Under the pieces are notes generated by a model. It was not told the origin of the DNA. It saw only the letters and a list, made by a program, of their open reading frames with translations, and did no database searches. 64,000 nucleotides of DNA from Myxococcus stipitatus (lineage in GTDB: Bacteria > Myxococcota > Myxococcia > Myxococcales > Myxococcaceae): contig NZ_CP147913.1 of NCBI RefSeq assembly GCF_037414475.1, forward strand, positions 6,384,001 through 6,448,000, given 5' to 3'. Within the stretch, counting starts at the first letter, position 1. Every line of letters begins with the position of its first letter. Shown in pieces: positions 52,019-59,897 of the stretch. The position numbers and the translations under genes were made by a program.

Positions 52019-53113
52019 ATGGGGGGCTCCCGCCGGCATCTCCGAGCCAATCTGCGGTACCTGCGCGCGCTGGTGCGGCGATTCCGCACCACGCTGGTGC
52101 TGGCGTTGGCGCTGTTCGGCGGAGGGCCGCTGTTGTTCGACTGGCGCTACGTGGGGCCCTCCGGGGAGCGGCTCTCGTTCGGCGAGGCGCTGCACCACGT
52201 CTACTTCCTGCTCTACGGCCAGCCGTCGCTGCCGTACGTGCATGACTGGGTCATCGAGGTGCTCAACGTGGTGATTCCCCCGGTGGGAATCGCCCTGGTG
52301 GCGGACGGCGTGGTGCGCTTCGCCTACCTCTTCTTCGCCCGGCACAAGAACGACAAGGAGTGGATTGAAGTGGTCACCGAGACGATGAAGGGCCACGTCG
52401 TGGTGTGCGGAGCGGGGCGGGTGGGTTACCGCGTGGTGGCCCAGTTGAAGGAGATGGGCAAGGACATCGTGGTGGTGGAGAAGCGCGAGGACGCGGCCTT
52501 CGTCTCCGCGCTGCGCGACGAGCGGGTTCCGCTGCTCATCGACGACACGCGCAGCCCGCTGTGTCTGCCGCGCACCAACGTGAAGCACGCCTCCGCCATT
52601 GTCTGCGCCACGGATGATGACCTGGCCAACCTCAACATCGCGCTGGATGCCCGGAAGCTGAACCCCACCATCCGCGTGGTCATCCGTCTGTTCGACGAGG
52701 ACCTGAGCGGCAAGGTGCGCGACACCTTCAAGGCGGAGGCCCTGTCCAGCTCGTCGCTCGCGGCGCCCGCCATGGCGTTGGCCGCGTTGGACCCGCGCAT
52801 CGTCCACTCGTTCCACCTGGGCAAGCACCTGATGGTGGTGTCGCTCTTCGAGGCGCGCGAGGGCCTGCCAGGGATGAGCATCTCCGACGTGCGCGACAAG
52901 TTCGGGGGACTGGCGCTGGCGCTCCAGCGTGGCACGGATGAGCAGCTCCACCCGGTGGGCGAAGAGGTCATCCGCCCGGGGGATGTGCTGACCATCCAGG
53001 CGTCGTATCCCGAGTACTGCCGGCTGCGCGCCCTGACGGGCGAGTCGGAGCCGCCGGTCTGGTCCCATCAGGACCTTCCGGTGTGGCCGCCCGGGCATCG
53101 CCACGTGGGCTGA
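52019..53113 (+). CDS. RCK/TrkA-N domain membrane protein lacking a K+ filter
   Basis: A 364-residue protein. Two hydrophobic segments (about 24-40 and 80-107) flank a short reentrant-like region (about 55-75). The cytoplasmic part starts at 118 with EVVTETMKGHVVVCGAGRVGYRVV, a Rossmann NAD site (GAGRVG 131-136). IVVVEKREDAAFVSALRDERVPLLIDDTRS follows, and an RCK_C-like part comes after 290 (EEVIRPGDVLTIQASYPE). Ordinary two-helix K+ channels have a TVGYGD filter; no such motif is visible. The gene follows tatC after 11 bases. Function may be a regulator, a diverged channel or a transporter subunit. Confidence 0.75.
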   Translation: MGGSRRHLRANLRYLRALVRRFRTTLVLALALFGGGPLLFDWRYVGPSGERLSFGEALHHVYFLLYGQPSLPYVHDWVIEVLNVVIPPVGIALVADGVVRFAYLFFARHKNDKEWIEVVTETMKGHVVVCGAGRVGYRVVAQLKEMGKDIVVVEKREDAAFVSALRDERVPLLIDDTRSPLCLPRTNVKHASAIVCATDDDLANLNIALDARKLNPTIRVVIRLFDEDLSGKVRDTFKAEALSSSSLAAPAMALAALDPRIVHSFHLGKHLMVVSLFEAREGLPGMSISDVRDKFGGLALALQRGTDEQLHPVGEEVIRPGDVLTIQASYPEYCRLRALTGESEPPVWSHQDLPVWPPGHRHVG

Positions 53114-53128
53114 GCCTCGCTCGCGAGG

Positions 53129-54436
53129 TCACGCCGTCCGTTCGCTGGATGGACGCGCGGTGCCCAGCAGCGCGGCGCCCGGGACGTCCAGCGCGGAGGG
53201 CAGGGCGAGCGCGCGCGTGAGCAGGGCGGAGAGCTGCTCCCACTCGATGAGGAAGCCGTCGTGGCCGTGGAGGCTGGTCAGCTCCGCGTGCTCCGCGTGG
53301 CGGCCCAGCGCGCGCAGCTTCCGGGCGAGGGCCTCCATGTGCTCGGGGAAGAAGAGCTGGTCCCGGTCGATGCCCACGCACAAGGCGCTGGCGCGGATGC
53401 GCTCCAGGCCTCCGTGCGGCGCGCGTGCGACGTCGTGATGGTCCATGGCGCCCAGCTGCGCCAGGTACGCGCGGGCATCGAAGCGGGCCTCCAGCTTGCG
53501 GCCCTGATGCTCCAGGTAGCTCTGCACCGGGTAGAGCGCGCGCGAGGACCATGCGGGAGGACGCGGCTGGCTGGCCTCGAGTCCAGGCTCCGCGCGATAG
53601 GAGAGCATCGCGAGCTGCCGCGCGAGCTCGAGTCCCCGGTGCGCGGACTCGGGGAAGCCGGGGTCCAGCAAGATGGCCTGGCGCGCGACGTGGTTGAGGC
53701 CCACCACCCACGCGGACGCGGTCTCCGAGGTGGCGATGGGGGCCATGCGCGCGAAGCGCTCCGGCGCGAGGGCCGCGAGGCAGAGCACAATCATTCCGCC
53801 CAGCGAGCCACCCGTGACGAGAGAGACCTCCTCCACGCCGAGCGCATCGAGCGCCAGGAGGATGCCGCGCGCCTGGTCCCAGGGGGTGACGGTGGCGGGG
53901 AGGTGGCGCTCGTCCTGGGGGAGATTGCCCTTGGCCAACGTGGGGGCGGGGCCGAAGCGGGTGTCCTCGGTGCGTCCGGGGAACCCCTCATCCGCGGGGC
54001 CGGTGGTGCCGTAGCAGGAGCCCAGGTTGTTGAAACACAAGAGCCGCACGCGCGTGGGGTCCAGCGCGCGACCGGGGCCGATGACGGGTTCCCACCAGCC
54101 GCCTTCGCCTCCGGCGCGCATGTCACCGGTGAGCGCGTGGACCAGGAGCACCGTGGGGATGCGCGAAGAGGGGCGCGGGGTGGCGCGGCGGCGGGCGCGC
54201 TCGACGGCGTGGCGCTGTTCCGCCAGGGAGCGGCGCACGAGGCGCGGCGTGGTGCCCTGGGCTTCGTCCTCGGAGAGGAGGCGGGCGCGCGCTTGCAGCC
54301 AGGGCAGGTCTTCGTCGGGGCCCCACCACCAGCCGCGCACGAGATGGGACGAGATGCGGGCTCCAGCCTCCAGCGTCAGGTCGGCGGGAGTGACATCGAA
54401 GAGGCGCGGGGCGGACGCGCTGGTGTGGGGGGCCAA
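53129..54436 (-). CDS. metX: Homoserine O-acetyltransferase (MetX family)
   Basis: Acetylates homoserine for methionine synthesis by the direct sulfhydrylation route. The 435-residue alpha/beta hydrolase has the oxyanion and nucleophile motif VTGGSLGGM with catalytic Ser 211, then GIDRDQLFFPEHM (Asp) and SLHGHDGFLIEWEQL (His). The MetX core motifs LVHALTGD, LCFNNLGSCYGTTGP and DQARGILLALDALG are present. Start TTG 54436 has GGAG nine bases upstream, and lies after the attenuator terminator. A GTG at 54592 would give a longer frame but overlaps the leader peptide and lacks family match. The protein is longer than the usual 370-380 residues because of an N-terminal lead of about 60. Confidence 0.88.
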   Translation of the reverse strand: MAPHTSASAPRLFDVTPADLTLEAGARISSHLVRGWWWGPDEDLPWLQARARLLSEDEAQGTTPRLVRRSLAEQRHAVERARRRATPRPSSRIPTVLLVHALTGDMRAGGEGGWWEPVIGPGRALDPTRVRLLCFNNLGSCYGTTGPADEGFPGRTEDTRFGPAPTLAKGNLPQDERHLPATVTPWDQARGILLALDALGVEEVSLVTGGSLGGMIVLCLAALAPERFARMAPIATSETASAWVVGLNHVARQAILLDPGFPESAHRGLELARQLAMLSYRAEPGLEASQPRPPAWSSRALYPVQSYLEHQGRKLEARFDARAYLAQLGAMDHHDVARAPHGGLERIRASALCVGIDRDQLFFPEHMEALARKLRALGRHAEHAELTSLHGHDGFLIEWEQLSALLTRALALPSALDVPGAALLGTARPSSERTA

Positions 54437-54468
54437 GGGGTGTGTCTCCAGACAGGCGGGGGGAAGCC

Positions 54469-54514
54469 AAAAACGTCGAAGCCCACCGACCCTCGCGGGG
54501 TGGGTGGGCTCGAT
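54469..54514 (-). terminator. Attenuator terminator of metX leader
   Basis: Read on the minus strand, the arm around AGCCCACCCACCC pairs with GGGTCGGTGGGCT over a five-base loop, with one C-C mismatch; three outer pairs (TCG/CGA) form with one bulged T. CGTTTTTGG follows immediately, so a U5 tract lies two bases after the stem. The 5' arm can instead pair with the leader (54559-54567). It lies between leader peptide and metX. Confidence 0.8.
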
Positions 54515-54567
54515 GGCTCGCCGGGGTCGGGTGGACGTCAGCCGACGCGGGCGGGCGGGAGCCCACC
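54503..54567 (-). promoter_or_regulatory. Candidate antiterminator arms of the metX attenuator
   Basis: Leader codons 16-18 read GGTGGGCTC (54559-54567), and the terminator 5' arm reads GAGCCCACC (54503-54511). They are perfect reverse complements over nine bases. The same leader bases are almost identical to the terminator 3' arm GGTGGGCT, so leader and 3' arm compete for one partner, the hallmark of an attenuator switch. A competing pairing of the leader with GTCCACC (54530-54536), seven pairs with one G-U, is also possible. Confidence 0.7.
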
Positions 54568-54612
54568 ACTCATCGACATTCGGCACATGCACAGGGCGAA
54601 GAGAGACTTCAT
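54538..54612 (-). CDS. Putative Met/Cys-rich leader peptide of metX
   Basis: A 24-codon frame from ATG 54612 to TGA. It begins MKSLFAL, and residues 8-14 read CMCRMSM, so three internal Met and two Cys codons lie within seven codons. It ends SGGLPPARVG. The start is three to four bases after the predicted transcription start, so translation would be leaderless, in line with the absence of a ribosome site. Inferred: ribosome pausing at these codons under Met or Cys shortage controls termination before metX. It is too short for ordinary gene calling and overlaps no other supported gene. Confidence 0.7.
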   Translation of the reverse strand: MKSLFALCMCRMSMSGGLPPARVG

Positions 54613-54622
54613 CGTGGCGCTA

Positions 54623-54651
54623 GGGATAAACGCTCACCATTCGCGAGTCAA
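54623..54651 (-). promoter_or_regulatory. Sigma-70-type promoter of metX leader
   Basis: On the minus strand TTGACT (54651-54646) is followed after 17 bases by TATCCC (54628-54623). The -35 matches the consensus at five of six positions, the -10 at three. Predicted start is near 54616, just before the leader ATG. The region lies about 94 bases past the stop of the GST gene, so metX need not depend on GST transcription. Confidence 0.65.
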
Positions 54652-54744
54652 GCCGACCTCCCGTCCCAGGGCACCGCGTGAGAGGTGGGCAACACGCGCG
54701 GCGCGGGCGGGCAAGGGACTCCACCGAAGGCCCTGGGCCCTCCG

Positions 54745-55377
54745 TCACGAGGGAGTGACGTGTGCGTTCGCGGTGTACGGCGCGAGCGCGCCGATGTGAC
54801 CCGGGCGGGCCTTCACGCGCGCGAGCCACGCGGACACGGCGGGGAAGTCGCCCAGGCTGATTCCCGCGTCGGGAGCGACGTGGGTGAAGGCATACAGGGC
54901 GATGTCGGCGACGGTGGGGCGCTCGCCCACGAGGAACGTGTGGTGCTGGAGGTGGCGCTCCATGGCCTGGAGGGCGTTGCGTCCGGCCTCGACTCGCAGG
55001 CGGAAGGCCTCCGGGTGCAGGGGCGCGCGGCCCGTCAGCTTCCAGAAGCGCGCGGTGCCGACGTTGGGCTCGACGCCGTTCTGCTCGAAGAAGAGCCACT
55101 GGTGGACCTGGGCGCGCTCGAAGCGGTCCTCGGGGAGCAGCGGGGTTCCCTCGGCGAGGAAGAGGAGGATGGCGTTGGACTCGGCGAGGAAGCGGCCGGG
55201 TTCCGGCTCCAGGACGGGGATGCGTCCGTGGGGGTTCTTGTGGCGCAGGAAGTCGTCGGTGTGGCTCTCGCCCGCGAAGATGTCCACCGGGATGAGCTGA
55301 TAGGGCTTGTCGAGCCAGGAGAGCAGGAGGCGAAGCTTGTAGCCGTTGGCGGAGGGCGCGTAGTCGTACAGGCGCAT
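54745..55377 (-). CDS. Glutathione S-transferase family protein
   Basis: A 210-residue two-domain GST. The N-terminal thioredoxin-like part has the Ser/Tyr region MRLYDYAPSANGYKLRLLLSWL, then NPHGRIPVLE with the cis-Pro and LAESNAILLFLAEGT. The C-terminal helical part (about 90-200) has the conserved PTVADIALYAFTHV motif with the Asp-containing N-capping box. Known members conjugate glutathione or act as reductases and isomerases; the substrate is unknown. It is divergent from the Ada-like gene across about 156 bases. The start is ATG 55377. Confidence 0.93.
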   Translation of the reverse strand: MRLYDYAPSANGYKLRLLLSWLDKPYQLIPVDIFAGESHTDDFLRHKNPHGRIPVLEPEPGRFLAESNAILLFLAEGTPLLPEDRFERAQVHQWLFFEQNGVEPNVGTARFWKLTGRAPLHPEAFRLRVEAGRNALQAMERHLQHHTFLVGERPTVADIALYAFTHVAPDAGISLGDFPAVSAWLARVKARPGHIGALAPYTANAHVTPS

Positions 55378-55533
55378 GAGGGCTCCAGGGGGTGGGAGCA
55401 CGAAGCGTAGGCGGACGCGCCTGGGTGTGCGACCCGGTCCTTGCTGCTGGAGGAGGGCGCAAGAAGCGGGTTGAAGGGATGGGGCGTGGCGGCCATATCC
55501 CGTCGTGAACGAGGACTTTCGAGGAGCCGGGAC

Positions 55534-56415
55534 ATGGGGAACAGCGACTACGCCCGAATCGAGCAGGCGATTCTCTATCTCGATGCACATGCGCGCGAGC
55601 AGCCATCCCTGGACGCCGTCGCGGCGCACGTGGGGCTGAGTGCCTTCCACTTCCAGCGCCTCTTCACCCGCTGGGCGGGCATCAGCCCCAAGCGCTTCCT
55701 CCAGATGCACACGCTCAGCTCGGCGCGCCGGTTGTTGGCCGAGCGGCGCAGCGTGCTCGACACGTCCTTGGCGGTGGGATTGTCCGGGGGCGGGCGGTTG
55801 CATGAGCTGTTCATCACGCTGACGGCGATGACTCCGGGCGAGTTCAAGTCCGGCGGAGAAGGGCTGACGGTGCATCACGGCGTGCATGAATCGCCGTTCG
55901 GTGCGTGCCTCATCGCCGTCTGTGAGCGAGGCATCTGCGGGCTGCACTTCCTGACAGGTGCGACGGAGGCGGAGGCGTTGGAGTCGCTGCGCGCGGAGTG
56001 GCCTCGCGCGGCCTTCGTGGAGTCGAAGGAGGAGACGGCTTCGTGGGCGCGGCGCATCTTCCCCGAGTCACCGCCGTCCGAGCGCACGCCGCTGTCGGTG
56101 TTGGTGAAGGGCACGCCGTTCCAGGTGCAGGTGTGGCAGGCGTTGCTGCGCGTGGCGCCCGGAGAGGTGGCGACGTACGAGGACCTGGCGAAGGCGATCG
56201 GCCGGCCCAAGGCGGTGCGCGCGGTGGGCACGGCGGTGGGGAGCAATCCGGTGGCGCTGCTGATTCCTTGTCATCGCGTGCTGCGCAAGACGGGCGTCTT
56301 CGGGGACTACCGTTGGGGGCCCGCGCGCAAGCAGGTGATGCTCGCGTGGGAGTCGCTCCGCTATGGCGCGGAGAATGGGGACGGCGAGGTCATCGCTCGC
56401 GCCGAGCTGGCGTGA
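55534..56415 (+). CDS. Methylated-DNA-protein cysteine methyltransferase with AraC domain (Ada-like)
   Basis: A 293-residue protein. Residues 5-105 are an AraC-type pair of HTH motifs (LDAVAAHVGLSAFHFQRLFTRWAGISPKRFLQ). The rest is an O6-methylguanine methyltransferase with the acceptor Cys 246 in IPCHRVL, and FQVQVWQALLRVAPGEVATYEDLAKAIGRPKAVRAVG. The Cys-rich N-terminal domain that senses phosphotriester damage in E. coli Ada is absent, so activation by that route is not expected. Inferred: repairs alkylated guanine and may regulate genes, possibly the divergent GST gene. The ribosome site is GAGGAG before ATG 55534. Confidence 0.94.
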   Translation: MGNSDYARIEQAILYLDAHAREQPSLDAVAAHVGLSAFHFQRLFTRWAGISPKRFLQMHTLSSARRLLAERRSVLDTSLAVGLSGGGRLHELFITLTAMTPGEFKSGGEGLTVHHGVHESPFGACLIAVCERGICGLHFLTGATEAEALESLRAEWPRAAFVESKEETASWARRIFPESPPSERTPLSVLVKGTPFQVQVWQALLRVAPGEVATYEDLAKAIGRPKAVRAVGTAVGSNPVALLIPCHRVLRKTGVFGDYRWGPARKQVMLAWESLRYGAENGDGEVIARAELA

Positions 56416-56428
56416 GCCCGGAGGTCTG

Positions 56429-57256
56429 ATGGCGTTCCTCGCGTTGCCTCCGCATCCCGCGCTCGCGTCCCTGGTGCTGGGCTACTGGTTCATCGAGGAC
56501 CTGGAGGGCTCGTATGAAGGCAACCCCATCCGGACCACCCCACACACGGCGGCGGTGCTGACGCTCAACTTCGGCACGCCGTGCAGGAGTGAGTTCTCGG
56601 CCGGAGCACCTCGCGCGTCGTTGCTGGGTGTCCAGACGCGTCCGCGGGTGTGGCACTCGGGCGAGGGGTGTTCCTTCGTGATGGTGATGCTCCGGCCGCC
56701 GGGGCTCGCGCGGCTGTTTCCCTCAATGGGATTGGAGAGCCGCGACGAACTCATCGAGCTGGGCGGGCTCCTCGGGGATGGTCCTTCGCGCAGGCTTGGA
56801 GAGGACGTGTCCGCCGCGTGGGAGCCTCGGCGGGTCGCGCGGAGGCTCGATGCGTGGCTGCTTCAGCGAGCCGAGGCGGCGCGCGGAGTCGAGAGAGAGC
56901 TCGAGAGGCTCGGGTGGGCGTGGACTGCGCTGTCGAGCGCCTCGCGCGTGGACGATGCTGCGCGCGCCGCCGGAGTTTCGGTGAGGCAACTGGAGCGCTG
57001 GTTCCAGGTGCATGTCGGGTGTTCGCCCAAGGAGTTGCAGGGGCTGGAGCGAGTGCAAGCCAGCTTCCGCGCGGCGCAGACAGGACAGGGGGACCCGCTG
57101 CAAGGGTTCAGCGACCAGGCGCACCAGATTCGCCAGTGGCGCCGCTATCTCGGCATGACGCCGGGGCGCTACGCGCGGACCTCGTGGTCCACGCTCGCGG
57201 AGTTCTTCGCGCAATCACGCGATGCGGCACCCGAGGGGCTCTCTCACTTCTTCTGA
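56429..57256 (+). CDS. AraC-family transcriptional regulator
   Basis: A 275-residue protein. The N-terminal 150 residues are a sensor domain with no clear relative, starting with LALPPHPALASLVLGYWFIEDL, as in the domain of unknown function found in some AraC proteins. The C-terminal HTH pair includes VDDAARAAGVSVRQLERWFQVHVGCSPKELQGLERVQASF and a second HTH with GFSDQAHQIRQWRRYLGMTPGRY, both typical. Start ATG 56429 has GGAGG seven bases upstream and follows the Ada-like gene by 13 bases, so they are likely co-transcribed. Confidence 0.93.
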   Translation: MAFLALPPHPALASLVLGYWFIEDLEGSYEGNPIRTTPHTAAVLTLNFGTPCRSEFSAGAPRASLLGVQTRPRVWHSGEGCSFVMVMLRPPGLARLFPSMGLESRDELIELGGLLGDGPSRRLGEDVSAAWEPRRVARRLDAWLLQRAEAARGVERELERLGWAWTALSSASRVDDAARAAGVSVRQLERWFQVHVGCSPKELQGLERVQASFRAAQTGQGDPLQGFSDQAHQIRQWRRYLGMTPGRYARTSWSTLAEFFAQSRDAAPEGLSHFF

Positions 57257-57318
57257 GGTGAAGCCCGAGCTCCGCCCCCGATGCCGTGAAGGGGGCGCCC
57301 ACTGGTACGCTCGGCCCC

Positions 57319-57630
57319 ATGCACAAGAGTCGATTCCTCCCCGGTCTCTTCCTCGCCCTCGCTCTCCCCGCGCTCGCCCAGGCTCCCGCCGTCCGCAAGG
57401 AGTGGCGAGATGCCGCGACGAAGGCCTGTGGGGGGCTGGCTCCCAAGGTGGATGCCAACTCGCTTGACCAGGAGCTGTGCGCCGTTGATTGCGCGAATCC
57501 GCGTGGGCAGGTCATGCGGAGGGCGGTTCTGCCCGATGGTGCGCCCTGCTCGAAGCATCACCTCACGGCTCCTCCGTTCCCGCTGCTCCTGGGCAAATGC
57601 ATGTCAGGCAAATGCGAAGCCCCTCGCTGA
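57319..57630 (+). CDS. Small secreted Cys-rich protein
   Basis: A 103-residue protein with a signal peptide ending in LALPALAQA (about residues 1-21). The mature part has six cysteines in the order KACGG, ELCAVDC, APCSKHH, KCMSGKC. The DG-x-P-C and C-x-x-G-x-C pattern (LPDGAPCSKHHL...CMSGKC) resembles the cysteine-rich motif of ADAM-type metalloprotease tails. I cannot assign a function. It lies alone between the AraC gene and the dienelactone hydrolase gene. Confidence 0.6.
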   Translation: MHKSRFLPGLFLALALPALAQAPAVRKEWRDAATKACGGLAPKVDANSLDQELCAVDCANPRGQVMRRAVLPDGAPCSKHHLTAPPFPLLLGKCMSGKCEAPR

Positions 57631-57838
57631 GCACCTGAGCGGCTCCTTCCGTGCTGGCACCGGCCGTGGGGCTCATCCAGCTCCGAAACCCGCGCGTTCG
57701 GCCTCCGCGATGCGAGTGAGCATGACCTCCAAAGGTGGAGCCTCCTCCTCGCGGCGGGGCCATGTCGCATTCGTTCAATACGCGCGCGGCAGTTCTCCCG
57801 CAGGCTGTGGCTCCTTCATGACGGGGAGGAGCGACAAC

Positions 57839-58588
57839 GTGAATCCATGGCAGAGGCAAGAGGGCGTCCACGGCGAGCTCGTGGAGTATCGCGCGGGCGA
57901 AACGCTGTGTGAGGCATATGTGGCGTGGGACGCCCGGAAGGAGGGGCGCAGACCGTGCGTGCTCCTGGCGCACGCGTGGGACGGCCTGAACGAGCCGATG
58001 CGCGCGAAGGCGGAAGAATTCGCGGCGCTGGGCTACGTGTGCTTCGCCGTGGATGTGTATGGCAAGGGTGTGCGCGGGGGCGTGACGGAGGACAACTCCC
58101 ACTTGATGGAGCCCTTGATGGCGGACCGGGCGTTGCTGCGCCGGAGGATGGTGGCCGGGTTCGAGGCCGCGCTTCGGCATCCGCTCGTCGACCCCGAGCG
58201 TGTCGCGGGGGTGGGCTATTGCTTTGGAGGGCTGTGCGCGCTGGACCTCGCGCGAAGCGCCGTGCCGGGACTGAAGGCCGCGGTGAGCTTCCACGGTGTC
58301 CTCAAGCCACCCAGGCTGGGAACCCAAGCGCCCATCACCGCGAAGGTCCTCATCGAGCACGGCTGGGAGGACCCGACGGCACCTGTGGAAGACGTGCTGG
58401 CGGTGACACGCGAGCTGACCGACGCCAAAGCGGACTGGCAACTCCACGCCCACGGCCACGCCATGCATGCCTTTACCTACCCAGGGCTCGACAATCGAGA
58501 GGCCGGGCTCCAGTACCACCCGGACGCCGCGAGGCGCTCCTGGGCGTCGATGTGTGCCTTCCTTCAAGACGTCTTCGCCACCCCGTGA
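57839..58588 (+). CDS. Dienelactone hydrolase family protein
   Basis: A 249-residue alpha/beta hydrolase. The nucleophile is Cys 128 in GYCFGGLCA (the DLH type, in place of Ser), with the acid in HGWEDPTAP and the His in HGHAMHAFTYPG. The VLLAHAWDGLNEPMRAKAEEFAALGYVCFAVDVYGKG start of the fold is also typical. Known members hydrolyse dienelactones in chloroaromatic breakdown; many have other ester substrates. GTG 57839 has GGGAGGA eight bases upstream. Longer in-frame starts exist upstream but give a low-quality N-terminus, so they are rejected. Confidence 0.9.
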   Translation: MNPWQRQEGVHGELVEYRAGETLCEAYVAWDARKEGRRPCVLLAHAWDGLNEPMRAKAEEFAALGYVCFAVDVYGKGVRGGVTEDNSHLMEPLMADRALLRRRMVAGFEAALRHPLVDPERVAGVGYCFGGLCALDLARSAVPGLKAAVSFHGVLKPPRLGTQAPITAKVLIEHGWEDPTAPVEDVLAVTRELTDAKADWQLHAHGHAMHAFTYPGLDNREAGLQYHPDAARRSWASMCAFLQDVFATP

Positions 58589-58706
58589 GATGCCCTACTG
58601 CGCGTGACATCCTGGGGTGAGGCCACTCCAATTCCGGCTTCCTTGCCTGGGCATGCCAAGGCAACATGGCCAGGCCTCTGGCAAAGACACTTGTGACTGG
58701 AGATGT

Positions 58707-59885
58707 ATGCCCAAGGATATCGGAAGGAACCCACCCCCGAAGATCTACACTGGCGTAGGTTCATCAAGCACGGCGAAGCCCGCATCCCAGACCTCGCCCA
58801 TCCAGTCCCAGCCGTCACCGCAAAAGCAATCATCTGTTCAGACCTCGTCCTTTAGCGCCGGGTCTCCCTCGTCCGCGACCTCGGTGAAGTCCACGGGCTT
58901 TTCGAAGCAGGAGGCCGCGGGGTTCGGTGCGATGAGCCAAGGCATCTTTGGCTCACGCCCGCCAACTCCGACTGTCGCGGAGCGCTCTCCTACGCCGGAG
59001 GCTCCTGAGGAGGAGGGCGTTTCACTGGGGCGGACCTATCCGGTCTCCGACCTCGCGATAAACCTGTGCAATCAAGTCCAATCGCACGCGGGAGAAGACC
59101 TTCTCGTCTTTCATCCCATCGACCAGATGTCGATACCCAATCGGACGCCGCATACGCAGAACGGCATCTGCAATAGCATCGCGGTGAAGTGGCTCGACAT
59201 CAACGTCGCCCACTTCGATGACGCCTGGTCGGGGACCGTGGGCTTTTCGGAAGCGCTCAATCACGACATGGGGGCGATGATTCAAAGGCAGGACACCCTC
59301 ATGGGTGGCATCGACGCGACTCGGCGGGAGGCCGCGAACATCAGCGCGGAGTCAAAGGTGCTGAGGAAGGACATCGAGGCGGCGTCCGCGGTGGAAGCGT
59401 CCTACTTGAGCAAGAATGAGAAAGTGCCCGCTGATGTCTCGGCAAGGCTTGCTCATCTCGAGCAGGCGGCGAACAATCTCGCCGCGCATGCAACCCAGAA
59501 CGCCCAGACGAGGGACCAGCTCCTGGCTCAACTGGATGGGAACCTTCCGCTCCAGCAGATCCATATCCAGAACATGCAGGGGCAAGGGCCGGCCCAGAAT
59601 GCCCAGGCGATTGCGGACCAGATTCACCAGGCCGGACCCGGGCTGTATACCTTGAGCCTGGACCGAGGGCCGGGGACCCCGGGACACATCCTGTGCGTGT
59701 CGAATTCAGAGGAGGGGGTCAAGGTCATGGACCCCAATACCGCGGAGTTCTGCCTCGCGGACCTCGACAGTCTTCCGCGCACACTCCAGACCCACTTCGA
59801 GATTCCGGAGTATCAAACCTATACAAGGTGCCGTCTCAAGCACCTGTCCCCCCAGGCGATGCAGTCAATCTCCCAGCCGCAATAG
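58707..59885 (+). CDS. YopT/AvrPphB-like (C58 type) cysteine protease, putative effector
   Basis: A 392-residue protein. Residues 1-100 are disordered, rich in Ser, Pro, Thr and Gln. The rest carries a C58-like triad: C155 in GICNSIAVKWL, H327 in GTPGHILCV and D342 in VKVMDPN. The 15-residue H-to-D spacing resembles YopT, and the longer C-to-H spacing is filled by an 80-residue helical insertion (about 190-275) that looks like a coiled coil. Known C58 proteases cleave host proteins after delivery. Codons such as AAT, TAT and CAT are much more frequent than in the flanks, which points to recent acquisition. ATG 58707 has GGAG upstream. No chaperone or secretion genes are adjacent. Confidence 0.6.
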   Translation: MPKDIGRNPPPKIYTGVGSSSTAKPASQTSPIQSQPSPQKQSSVQTSSFSAGSPSSATSVKSTGFSKQEAAGFGAMSQGIFGSRPPTPTVAERSPTPEAPEEEGVSLGRTYPVSDLAINLCNQVQSHAGEDLLVFHPIDQMSIPNRTPHTQNGICNSIAVKWLDINVAHFDDAWSGTVGFSEALNHDMGAMIQRQDTLMGGIDATRREAANISAESKVLRKDIEAASAVEASYLSKNEKVPADVSARLAHLEQAANNLAAHATQNAQTRDQLLAQLDGNLPLQQIHIQNMQGQGPAQNAQAIADQIHQAGPGLYTLSLDRGPGTPGHILCVSNSEEGVKVMDPNTAEFCLADLDSLPRTLQTHFEIPEYQTYTRCRLKHLSPQAMQSISQPQ

Positions 59886-59897
59886 AGCGCGAGCCGC

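Noticed and set aside
54437..54592. A longer metX starting at GTG 54592
   Set aside because: It would run through the leader peptide and the terminator. The added 52 residues do not match MetX, and TTG 54436 has a ribosome site.
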